9,370 nucleotides of DNA from Thermodesulfatator sp. (GTDB lineage: Bacteria; Desulfobacterota; Thermodesulfobacteria; Thermodesulfobacteriales; Thermodesulfobacteriaceae), in contig JALWCD010000225.1 of the NCBI GenBank assembly GCA_027036915.1, forward strand, positions 10,288-19,657, in the 5' to 3' direction. A program made the translations under genes and the position numbers. Below, in pieces: positions 1 through 5,122 of this stretch. Below the pieces are notes generated by a model. That model saw only the letters and a program-made list of their open reading frames with translations. It had not been told where the DNA came from and made no database searches. The number at the start of each line of letters is the position of its first letter. Positions within the stretch are counted from its first letter, which is position 1.

Positions 1-45
1 CCTGCACACCGCGCTTCTTCCGGGGCTTAGACCTACGATGGGGGT

Positions 46-64
46 GTGGGGGCGTAGCCCCCAC
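46..64. repeat. Inverted repeat 1 (8-bp stem, 3-nt loop)
   Basis: The arms GTGGGGGC and GCCCCCAC are perfectly complementary and flank GTA. This is the first of three consecutive perfect inverted repeats between the window start and the integrase gene. On its own it could be a terminator stem for a gene to the left, but no T-run follows it directly. Function unknown. Confidence 0.6.
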
Positions 65-68
65 GGAC

Positions 69-99
69 TGAGGAAATTCCTCGGTGAGGAATTTCCTCA
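69..99. repeat. Inverted repeat 2 (14-bp stem, nested palindromes)
   Basis: The left arm TGAGGAAATTCCTC (69-82) is exactly complementary to GAGGAATTTCCTCA (86-99), with GGT between them. Each half is also an odd-centred palindrome: GAGGAA-A-TTCCTC at 70-82 and GTGAGGAA-T-TTCCTCAC at 84-100. The segment can therefore fold as one long hairpin or two small ones. It may be a pair of binding sites for a dimeric protein, or a structured ssDNA/RNA element. The structure is directly visible; the function is inference. Confidence 0.75.
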
Positions 100-100
100 C

Positions 101-121
101 GCAGGTTCCATTGGAACCTGC
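101..121. repeat. Inverted repeat 3 (10 bp + centre T + 10 bp)
   Basis: GCAGGTTCCA, a single T, then TGGAACCTGC make a perfect odd-centred palindrome. It starts one base after the palindrome ending at 100. It is followed by ACCTTTTG and a pyrimidine-rich stretch, so it could act as an intrinsic terminator for a plus-strand gene left of the window, or as an operator or recombinase site. The first bases of the window (CCTGCAC) match 117-123, hinting that another copy of its right arm lies at the left edge. Confidence 0.7.
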
Positions 122-219
122 ACCTTTTGCTTCTCTTTCTCCTCCCACCACACACCTCCTTTTTCTTCATATTAAGTCCCTCACAAAAAGAGAGAAAACG
201 AGGTCACGACGAGGCGACG

Positions 220-1497
220 GTGAGGCTTGACGACCTCAGTCCGAAATTGATAGAAACCCTCATAGAGCTCACACGGGGAGAGGAACCCCGGAAGTGGGGA
301 AAGAGGGTGCGGATACGACCGAAGCCGTCAAAGTGTCCTCGCTGCAAGAAAACCTTCAAAGAGACCGGTTTTGGTTTTGTTTGTCCGGCTTGTAAACGCA
401 AACCTTCGAAGTATTACCTGGACTTCCACTATGAGGGTAAACGTTATCGGATTTTCTGTAACAAAAACGGCGACCCATTTTCTGACTACCATTCTACGAA
501 AAAATACGCTGCCCTTATTCAGAACGAGTTAGACCAGGGAACCTTCAATCCTTCGAAGTGGGTCCGGAAGGACCTTAGAGAGTTCCTGTTTGAGAGCTAC
601 ATCGAGAAGTGGCTGGAGTTCTCGGCTCGGAAGGTCAAGCCAGGAACCTTTAAGGACCGCAAGAGGATAGCAAGGAACATCCTGGTTCCTTTCTTCCGGG
701 GGATGGACATACGAGACATTAGGACGGGGCACATCCAGGATTTTTATATGTCTCTTCTAGATGATGATAGGAACCTCAGCACAAAAACGATTTGGAACAT
801 CCTGGCTGAGTTAAAAACTTTCCTGAACTTTGCCAAGAAACGAGAGGACATCGAGAGAGTCCCTGAGTTCCCCGAGGTAAAAATAGAGGAAAAGCCCATT
901 GTGTGGCTCAATAAAGAGACACAGCGGCGCATCCTTGAGTACATCCCGGGTGAGCACAAACCTATCTTCATCTTTCTCTTCACTTACGGATGCCGTCCCG
1001 GTGAGGCCCGGGCTCTCATGTGGGATGCGGTGGACTTCGAGAACGAAATCATCTACATCAAACGGACTTTCAGCGCTAAGAAGCTGGTTGATATTCCTAA
1101 AGAGGGAAAATGGAAAGTCTTCCCCATGTTGCCCCACATCCGAGCCATTCTGGAAGACCTTTACCGGCGCAAGAAGTCCATGTTTGTTTTTAGCTGGCGA
1201 TATGACCACTACGGTGAAAGGGCTCTTCCCCGGATTTGGAAAGAAGCTTGTGAAAAAGCCGGGGTCCGGGGTGTGAGTCTCTACGCTGGTGTGAGGCACT
1301 CTTTTGCCATGCAGAGGCTCTACGAAGGCTTCTCCTATGAGGAAGTGGGGGCCTGCCTCGGTCATTCGGACGTGCGAACCACCCGCCGATATGGCCGTCT
1401 CATGGCTCAGAATCTAGCGAAGGTCTTTTCGAAGTCTGCCGAGGTGGTAGACCTCACCGAATACCGGCAAAAAAAAACCGCCGATAATCGGGAATAA
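220..1497 (+). CDS. Tyrosine recombinase (site-specific integrase) of a tmRNA-targeted element
   Basis: This is a phage-type tyrosine recombinase that would cut and rejoin DNA at att sites to integrate or excise a mobile element. Residues are counted from GTG 220. A zinc-ribbon-like pair CPRC (39-42) and CPAC (55-58) leads into an arm-type DNA-binding region (about 62-110). Next come a helical core-binding domain (about 120-215) and the catalytic domain. Catalytic residues are R259 in the GCRPGEAR box, a likely K297 in the beta-hairpin, R359 in the box II motif AGVRHSF, H382 in LGHSD, and the nucleophile Y391. The usual His three residues before the box II Arg is Ala here. The frame is open back to a TTG at 127, but that stretch would encode a low-complexity hydrophobic leader. 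GTG 220 with GAGG five bases upstream is preferred, giving 425 aa. The gene is more AT-rich than its neighbours and converges on the 3' end of ssrA, consistent with horizontal acquisition. Confidence 0.9.
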   Translation: MRLDDLSPKLIETLIELTRGEEPRKWGKRVRIRPKPSKCPRCKKTFKETGFGFVCPACKRKPSKYYLDFHYEGKRYRIFCNKNGDPFSDYHSTKKYAALIQNELDQGTFNPSKWVRKDLREFLFESYIEKWLEFSARKVKPGTFKDRKRIARNILVPFFRGMDIRDIRTGHIQDFYMSLLDDDRNLSTKTIWNILAELKTFLNFAKKREDIERVPEFPEVKIEEKPIVWLNKETQRRILEYIPGEHKPIFIFLFTYGCRPGEARALMWDAVDFENEIIYIKRTFSAKKLVDIPKEGKWKVFPMLPHIRAILEDLYRRKKSMFVFSWRYDHYGERALPRIWKEACEKAGVRGVSLYAGVRHSFAMQRLYEGFSYEEVGACLGHSDVRTTRRYGRLMAQNLAKVFSKSAEVVDLTEYRQKKTADNRE

Positions 1498-1589
1498 TCG
1501 TCTCTCGACCACCTATCTAGAAAAGTGGATTACGAATTCCTGAAGAAATTGATGGCTGGAAAGCCTTGTCTATCAAGGGATTCTGGAAC

Positions 1590-1611
1590 CGTCACCAAAT
1601 CGTCACCAAGT
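1590..1611. repeat. Tandem 11-bp direct repeat near the att side (candidate integrase arm sites)
   Basis: CGTCACCAAAT (1590-1600) is followed immediately by CGTCACCAAGT (1601-1611), one mismatch in 11. The shorter word AATCGTC occurs at 1496-1502, 1598-1604 and 1640-1646, so the whole gap between the integrase stop and tmRNA is punctuated by related words. Tandem short repeats beside an integrase attachment site are commonly arm-type or accessory-protein binding sites. The repeats are seen directly; the role is inferred. Confidence 0.55.
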
Positions 1612-1652
1612 CGAATTAGGCATTCATAAGTCCGCAAGAAATCGTCAAAAAA

Positions 1653-1690
1653 TGGTGGAGGCGGCGGGAATCGAACCCGCGTCCGGAGGT
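1653..1690. other. Candidate attachment-site core: 3' end of tmRNA
   Basis: The 3' terminal part of ssrA (acceptor strand 1657-1663, T-arm 1664-1680, CCA at 1653-1655) is the usual integration target of tmRNA-specific islands. The integrase stop lies only 155 bp away and faces it. If the element is integrated here, this copy is one att site and completes the tmRNA. The second copy would lie left of the window and was not seen. The exact core length cannot be set from one end. Confidence 0.5.
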
Positions 1691-1754
1691 GCTTCAGCCT
1701 AAACTTCTACGTGCGTAGCCCGGGTAGTTAATCTCGGCCAGGGGTGGAGACCCG

Positions 1755-1824
1755 GGCGCTCCCCTCTGGCCCAGCCTGCGGGATTCTCGACCCAGGGGAG
1801 GCAGGCGCTCCCCTGAGCCCAGCC
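1755..1824 (-). repeat. Repeated pseudoknot unit inside tmRNA
   Basis: GGCGCTCCCCT followed by a short variable spacer and CCCAGCC occurs at 1755-1776 and again at 1804-1824 (plus-strand reading). In the RNA, CAGGGGAG and CTCCCCTG form an 8-bp stem in one copy, and GGCCA with TGGCC plus GGGG with CCCC close the other. This fits two neighbouring pseudoknots derived from a tandem duplication of roughly 49 nt. Confidence 0.6.
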
Positions 1825-1889
1825 CCGTAACCCGACGCCCCGGAGGCCGCCGGGGCCTGCGGCTCATCCGGAGCGGGCGGCTCTATTCT

Positions 1890-1922
1890 TTAGGCCGCCA
1901 GAGCGTAAGCGTACTCGTCGGC
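1890..1922 (-). other. tmRNA tag-peptide reading frame (ADEYAYALAA, stop)
   Basis: Reading leftward from GCC at 1922, the frame is GCC GAC GAG TAC GCT TAC GCT CTG GCG GCC TAA. It ends in the ALAA degron recognised by ClpXP-type proteases in other bacteria. From memory, the closest published tag is ANEYAYALAA of Thermodesulfobacterium, one residue different. The resume codon is assigned by similarity of tag length and a leading Ala; an earlier in-frame start (N-T-S before the Ala) cannot be excluded. Confidence 0.85.
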
Positions 1923-2040
1923 ACTTGTGTTTTTCCCACCTTTTTAACGAGGCGGTGGGGACCTCGGCACGCCGTTTAGGCCTACACACCCCCGTCGAGC
2001 CCACGTCGCCCCCACTTGTAAAAGAACCAGCCTCTTCTAA

Positions 2041-2070
2041 ATAATAAATCGCTTTCCAGGACCTGTCCAA
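2041..2070 (-). promoter_or_regulatory. Probable sigma-70-type promoter of ssrA
   Basis: On the minus strand TTGGAC (2070-2065) is separated by 18 bases from TATTAT (2046-2041). That is a reasonable -35/-10 pair, 27 bases before the mature 5' end of tmRNA. The few extra nucleotides would be removed by 5' processing of the precursor, as for tRNAs. The -35 box starts 13 bases after the smpB stop, so ssrA can be transcribed separately from smpB. Confidence 0.5.
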
Positions 2071-2083
2071 CCCGGGAAAAGAC

Positions 2084-2539
2084 CTAACGGATCTTGCCCT
2101 TGAAACGGCGACGGAGAGCCCTCTCCTCTTCCCGACGCTTGATGGTCTCCCGCCGATCGTGAAGCTTTTTACCTTTAGCCAGAGCCAGTTCCACCTTGGC
2201 CCAGCCGTCCTTAAAATAGACCCTGAGAGGGATCAGGGTGTAGCCCCGTTCGGCCACTTTACCTGCCAGGCGGTTGATCTCTCGCTTGTGAAGCAAGAGC
2301 TTGCGCGTCCTCCGGGGATCTGAAAAAGCCGCCTCCCGGGAAAAGGGATAGGGACTGATATGCATGTTATAGAGATAGACCTCCCCGTTCACCACCCGGG
2401 CGAAACTGTCGGCCAGATTGGCCCGTCCCATGCGCAGGCTCTTGACCTCCGGACCGGTAAGCACAATACCGGCCTCGTAGGTCTCCTCAATTTCGTAGAG
2501 GAACCGGGCCTTCTTGTTGGTGGCCACCGTCTTTTCCAT
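2084..2539 (-). CDS. smpB: SsrA-binding protein SmpB
   Basis: SmpB binds the tRNA-like part of tmRNA, mimics the missing anticodon stem, and delivers it with EF-Tu to stalled ribosomes. The 151-aa product has the family hallmarks: the N-terminal [22 protein letters not shown] region, GPEVKSLR (29-36), an oligonucleotide-binding beta-barrel core, [10 protein letters not shown] (55-64), and a basic C-terminal tail starting at KKLHDRR (124-130) that enters the mRNA channel. The length is normal. ATG 2539 is preceded by AAAGGA with a short spacer. The frame is open further upstream, but that part overlaps the preceding gene and is not SmpB-like. It sits directly upstream of ssrA, its RNA partner, and eight bases after the preceding small membrane gene, so it is probably cotranscribed with that gene. 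Confidence 0.97.
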   Translation of the reverse strand: MEKTVATNKKARFLYEIEETYEAGIVLTGPEVKSLRMGRANLADSFARVVNGEVYLYNMHISPYPFSREAAFSDPRRTRKLLLHKREINRLAGKVAERGYTLIPLRVYFKDGWAKVELALAKGKKLHDRRETIKRREEERALRRRFKGKIR

Positions 2540-2547
2540 GCTATCCT

Positions 2548-2802
2548 TTAATGGAAAAACAGATTGTAAATGGCATGCACCAGAGCCAGGACCAGAGTCA
2601 AATAGGCCCAGAAATGGTGCACCTTCCTGGAAACCCTGCCCCTCAACATCAACCAACCGGCTGTGGCCGTCGCTCCTAGAGAAAACAAAAGTAAAAGCCC
2701 CGTGATCAGGGCCAAACCCGCCTTTTCCTCCTCTCCGGTACCGTTAGCCCAGACCGGAAGGGTCCAGAAAACCACAAGGAATACCACCCACCATCGCAAC
2801 AA
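2548..2802 (-). CDS. Small membrane protein with His-containing C-terminal helix, function unknown
   Basis: This 84-aa protein is not recognised. It opens with a hydrophobic segment ending in VWAN (about 4-20), which could be a signal peptide or first membrane anchor. A short acidic stretch GTGEEEK and a membrane helix (about 28-53) follow, then a basic loop RGRVSRK, and a final helix [21 protein letters not shown] with H62, H63 and H76. Histidines 13-14 residues apart in a helix resemble haem-b ligand spacing in small cytochrome-b-like membrane proteins, but this is only a resemblance. No ATG is available in frame. Two consecutive TTG codons (2802 and 2799) follow a strong AGGAGGT (2813-2807); the second has the better spacing (83 aa). 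The stop lies eight bases before smpB, so the two genes are probably translated from one transcript. It is likely a real gene because of the strong ribosome binding site and clean topology. Confidence 0.72.
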   Translation of the reverse strand: MLRWWVVFLVVFWTLPVWANGTGEEEKAGLALITGLLLLFSLGATATAGWLMLRGRVSRKVHHFWAYLTLVLALVHAIYNLFFH

Positions 2803-2806
2803 CCGG

Positions 2807-2813
2807 ACCTCCT
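2807..2813 (-). promoter_or_regulatory. Strong ribosome binding site deciding a TTG start
   Basis: On the minus strand AGGAGGT lies five bases before TTG 2802 and eight before TTG 2799. No ATG or GTG occurs in that frame at a workable distance. This site is the main support for the small membrane protein gene and suggests the second TTG is used. Confidence 0.65.
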
Positions 2814-2865
2814 CTCAGCGCTTTAGCCCTAAAGATAATGCCTTCTTACGAGATGGCCAGAGGGC

Positions 2866-3462
2866 TCAGGGGCGAAGAATGAGGCTGGCCCGCATGAGCA
2901 GAGAGAGGATTTCATACATGTTGCTGGCCCGCCCCACCCGGAGCTTGTCTTCCAGGCCGTAATGTGAAAGACAGGTCCAGCAGGAAAGAATTTCCACCCC
3001 GCGCCTCTCAAGTTCCTTCAGCTCTTCAAGGACCGGGGAGGCTTCCGTGGAAAGAAACACCCCCCGGTTGTAAAAGACCAGGGCCTGAGGCGGCGGAGAA
3101 ACCTCCCTGAGGGTCTTAAGAAAATTCACCAGGAGTTTGCGCCCCAGGGCCTCGTCGCCTTCGCCCATGCGATCGGAAGCCACCACCACCACCCGGAAAG
3201 AACCCTCCGGCCGTTCACAGGAGATCTCCCCCACCGGATGACCGGCGCCCTTTTTCGTAATCTCAAGGGTATATACACCCTGGCCTTCCGTGACCCGCAC
3301 CGCATGTCCCTGAGCCTCGGCAAAACGCATCACGTTCTTGACCGCGGCCTCGTTGTCCACCAGAACCCGCAGAATCTCCCCCTCACTTAACTTCTCAAGG
3401 GCCTCCTTGGTCTCAAGAACCGGCTGGGGACAGGCCAGACCACGACAATCAATCTCTCGCAT
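2866..3462 (-). CDS. yedF: YedF-type sulfurtransferase-like protein (TusA-DsrE fusion)
   Basis: The 198-aa protein combines a TusA-like domain (about 1-70) with a DsrE-like domain (about 88-198). This is the architecture of the family annotated as selenium metabolism protein YedF, found with selenium- or sulfur-handling genes. The TusA signature is LACPQPVLETKEAL, with Cys11 in CPQP the likely persulfide carrier; Cys6 is nearby. The C-terminal half ends in the family motif CWTCLSHYGLEDKLRVGRASNMYEI (Cys161, Cys164). It probably passes sulfur or selenium in the cytoplasm, but the exact acceptor is unknown. Translation starts at ATG 3462; AAAGGG directly abuts the ATG and GAGG lies ten bases upstream. 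It appears to head the short minus-strand run towards smpB, separated by 63 bases from the small membrane gene. No selenium genes are visible in the window. Confidence 0.9.
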   Translation of the reverse strand: MREIDCRGLACPQPVLETKEALEKLSEGEILRVLVDNEAAVKNVMRFAEAQGHAVRVTEGQGVYTLEITKKGAGHPVGEISCERPEGSFRVVVVASDRMGEGDEALGRKLLVNFLKTLREVSPPPQALVFYNRGVFLSTEASPVLEELKELERRGVEILSCWTCLSHYGLEDKLRVGRASNMYEILSLLMRASLILRP

Positions 3463-3533
3463 CCCTTTAAAACCTCGAAACCGGATTTTTAAACCTAAAA
3501 CTTAAGGAAGGAAGGCCCGGAGATCAAATTCGA

Positions 3534-3539
3534 ATTATA
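3534..3539 (-). promoter_or_regulatory. Possible -10 box upstream of yedF
   Basis: Minus-strand TATAAT (3539-3534) matches the consensus exactly and lies in the AT-rich gap between the degQ hairpin and yedF, 71 bases before the yedF ATG. The best -35 candidate, TTGATA (3566-3561), is 21 bases away, longer than usual, so the assignment is weak. Confidence 0.35.
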
Positions 3540-3572
3540 GATCTTTGCCGCCAAAATCTATATCAATTAACT

Positions 3573-3602
3573 ATGAGTCGGCCCCTCTCGGGGCCGACTC
3601 AT
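3573..3602 (-). terminator. Hairpin terminator candidate after degQ
   Basis: ATGAGTCGGCCCC and GGGGCCGACTCAT form a perfect 13-bp stem around a 4-base loop, 14 bases after the degQ stop. The transcript then reads AGTTAATTGATATAG, so there is no strong U-tract. It may be an intrinsic terminator helped by stem strength, or a 3'-end stabilising structure. It separates the aroB-to-degQ run from yedF. Confidence 0.6.
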
Positions 3603-3616
3603 GGTGCACTTAAAGT

Positions 3617-5122
3617 TTAACGCGAAAGAACCACGAAACGTCGAAACCGCTGGTCTCTTACCAGAAGCAGGACCCGTCCCGTTTTAAGGGAAATCTTCAG
3701 GGCCTCATAAAAATCCCTGAGGCTCTTTACCCGGTGCCGGTTGACTTCCTCGATGAGCAATCCGGGACGCAGCTCCGCAAAGGCCGCCGGACTACCGGGA
3801 GCCACGGCTGAGATCACCACCCCCTTTCTCACCTCATAGCCCAGTTCCTGAGCCATCTCGGGAGTAAGTTCCCGGACCTTAAAGCCCAGGTCCTCCAGGA
3901 ACTTCTCGAGTTCCGGGGCGGCGGAGGAGATCCGGGGCTCCCGGGGATACTCGCCGATGGTCACCCTGAGTTCCAGGGGTTTACCTTCGCGACGGATCTC
4001 CAGGGTCACGGTGGTCCCGGGAGGGGTGAGGCCCACGAAGGTCCTGAGCTCGGAGGAGTTCTTGACAGGCTTACCCTCGTAGCCCACGATCACGTCTCCC
4101 GGCCGGAGACCGGCCCTGTCCGCCGGAGAACCCTTCAGGACCTCGGCCACCAGAGCCCCCTCGGTCCTTTCCAGGCCGAACTCCTGGGCCAGGGCCGGGG
4201 TGAGATCCTGAATGACCACCCCCAGCCATCCCCGGACCACCTTGCCCTTTTCCACCAGCTGTTCCGCCACCAGTTTCACGATGTTGATGGGGATAGCGAA
4301 ACCGATCCCCATGTACCCCCCGGACCGGGAAAAGATGGCCGTATTCATACCGATCACCTCTCCCCGAATGTTGAGGAGAGGCCCTCCGGAGTTTCCGGGA
4401 TTGATGGCGGCGTCCGTCTGGATGAAATCCTCAAAGTCCGTAATCCCCAGTCCGCTCCGGCCCTTGGCGCTCACCACCCCCACGGTCACGGTATGGCTCA
4501 GGCCGAAAGGGTTACCGATGGCGATCACCCATTCCCCCACCTGAATCTTGTCGGAATCGCCAAGAGGAACGGTGGGTAGATTGTGGCCCTTAATCTTCAA
4601 GACCGCCACGTCGGACTGAGGATCTCGCCCCACGACCTTACCCTTAAAGGTCCGACCATCGGCCAGCTTCACGATCACTTTATCGGCCCCCTCCACCACA
4701 TGGTTGTTGGTAAAGATGAGGCCTTCCGGGCTCACGATAAAACCGGACCCGGCACCCCTCTGCTTGAACTTGCGCGGAATCTGAGGGAAAAAGCGCCGCA
4801 TGAAGTCGTCTCCAAAGAAATCGAAAGGAAAGGGACCAAAGGGAAAGGGATGCGGCTCCTTCTGAACCACGGTCTTCTCCACCTCGATGAAGACCACCGC
4901 CGGGGCCGCTTTCTTAACCACCGCCGCAAAGGCCCGGGAAAGGGCCTGGGCCACCGCCAGATCCCTGGAAGAATCCGGCGAGGTCTGAGGGGAGCCCTCC
5001 TCCGGCCGGATCTTTTTGACCCGGAAGAGACTGTCCCAGATTCCCGGCTCTGCCGAGGCCGGCAGGACCCCCAGGAGAAAAAGTCCACACCAGAGAAGAA
5101 CGAGTTGTCCTAAACGTCTCAT
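3617..5122 (-). CDS. degQ: DegQ/HtrA-type periplasmic serine protease with two PDZ domains
   Basis: An ATP-independent protease and chaperone of misfolded envelope proteins. The 501-aa product starts with a signal peptide (basic MRR, hydrophobic 6-20, PASA at 21-24 before the likely cleavage site). The trypsin-like domain (about 55-290) carries the triad His141 in TNNHVVEGAD, Asp171 in DPQSDVAVLK and Ser245 in NPGNSGGPL. PDZ1 (about 297-390) has the GWLGVVIQDL start, and a shorter PDZ2 follows (about 403-495). A Pro/Phe-rich stretch (90-112) corresponds to the regulatory LA-loop region. Length is normal for DegP/DegQ. ATG 5122 follows the stop of the diadenylate cyclase gene with no intervening base (TAAATG). 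Its GGAGG (5134-5130) lies inside the end of that gene, so the two are probably translationally coupled. Assignment to the DegP/DegQ/MucD family is firm; the precise ortholog name is less so. Confidence 0.95.
   Translation of the reverse strand: MRRLGQLVLLWCGLFLLGVLPASAEPGIWDSLFRVKKIRPEEGSPQTSPDSSRDLAVAQALSRAFAAVVKKAAPAVVFIEVEKTVVQKEPHPFPFGPFPFDFFGDDFMRRFFPQIPRKFKQRGAGSGFIVSPEGLIFTNNHVVEGADKVIVKLADGRTFKGKVVGRDPQSDVAVLKIKGHNLPTVPLGDSDKIQVGEWVIAIGNPFGLSHTVTVGVVSAKGRSGLGITDFEDFIQTDAAINPGNSGGPLLNIRGEVIGMNTAIFSRSGGYMGIGFAIPINIVKLVAEQLVEKGKVVRGWLGVVIQDLTPALAQEFGLERTEGALVAEVLKGSPADRAGLRPGDVIVGYEGKPVKNSSELRTFVGLTPPGTTVTLEIRREGKPLELRVTIGEYPREPRISSAAPELEKFLEDLGFKVRELTPEMAQELGYEVRKGVVISAVAPGSPAAFAELRPGLLIEEVNRHRVKSLRDFYEALKISLKTGRVLLLVRDQRFRRFVVLSR

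Larger units (their letters stand above)
1653..2013 (-). ncRNA. ssrA: Transfer-messenger RNA (tmRNA, 10Sa RNA)
   Basis: This RNA rescues ribosomes stalled on broken mRNA by acting first as alanyl-tRNA and then as a short mRNA encoding a degradation tag, together with SmpB. The 5' end GGGGGCG (2013-2007) pairs with CGCCTCC (1663-1657) to make a 7-bp acceptor stem with one G-U pair. It is followed by the discriminator A and an encoded CCA (1655-1653). The T-arm has a 5-bp stem and loop TTCGATT (1664-1680). The conserved 5' segment GCTCGACGGGGGT is present. The tag reading frame at 1922-1890 gives ADEYAYALAA and a TAA stop. Several GC-rich stems downstream fit the usual pseudoknots, two of which share a repeated sequence. 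The length is 361 nt, typical of one-piece tmRNA. T6 follows CCA on the transcribed strand. The gene is intact despite the neighbouring integrase. Confidence 0.97.

Noticed and set aside
46..121. CRISPR-like array in the palindromic region
   Set aside because: The repeats differ from each other, are directly adjacent without spacers, and no cas gene is near.
127..219. Possible 31-residue N-terminal extension of the integrase from TTG 127
   Set aside because: The extension is a low-complexity Leu/Phe/Pro/Ser stretch from a pyrimidine-rich tract, has no ribosome binding site, and starts right after the palindromes. GTG 220 with GAGG upstream is more plausible.
811..1365. 184-aa minus-strand reading frame antisense to the integrase
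   Set aside because: Shadow of the integrase coding sequence; the plus strand carries all recombinase motifs.
1469..1477. Run of nine A residues near the integrase 3' end as a programmed frameshift site
   Set aside because: It lies within the last ten codons, after all catalytic residues; slippage would change only the tail, and no stimulatory structure follows.
1564..1578. Small hairpin CCTTG/CAAGG as the integrase terminator
   Set aside because: Only a 5-bp stem with no T-run after it; too weak to call.
1864..2070. 68-aa minus-strand reading frame over tmRNA
   Set aside because: It lies inside ssrA and its composition follows RNA stems; no ribosome binding site or family features.
2540..2656. 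Longer SmpB start upstream of 2539
   Set aside because: The extra residues overlap the small membrane gene in another frame and are unlike SmpB; ATG 2539 has a proper ribosome binding site and gives the normal length.
2866..2868. TGA at the end of yedF as a selenocysteine codon, given the family's selenium link
   Set aside because: The DsrE domain is complete before the stop and nothing conserved follows in frame; no selenocysteine insertion element was evident.
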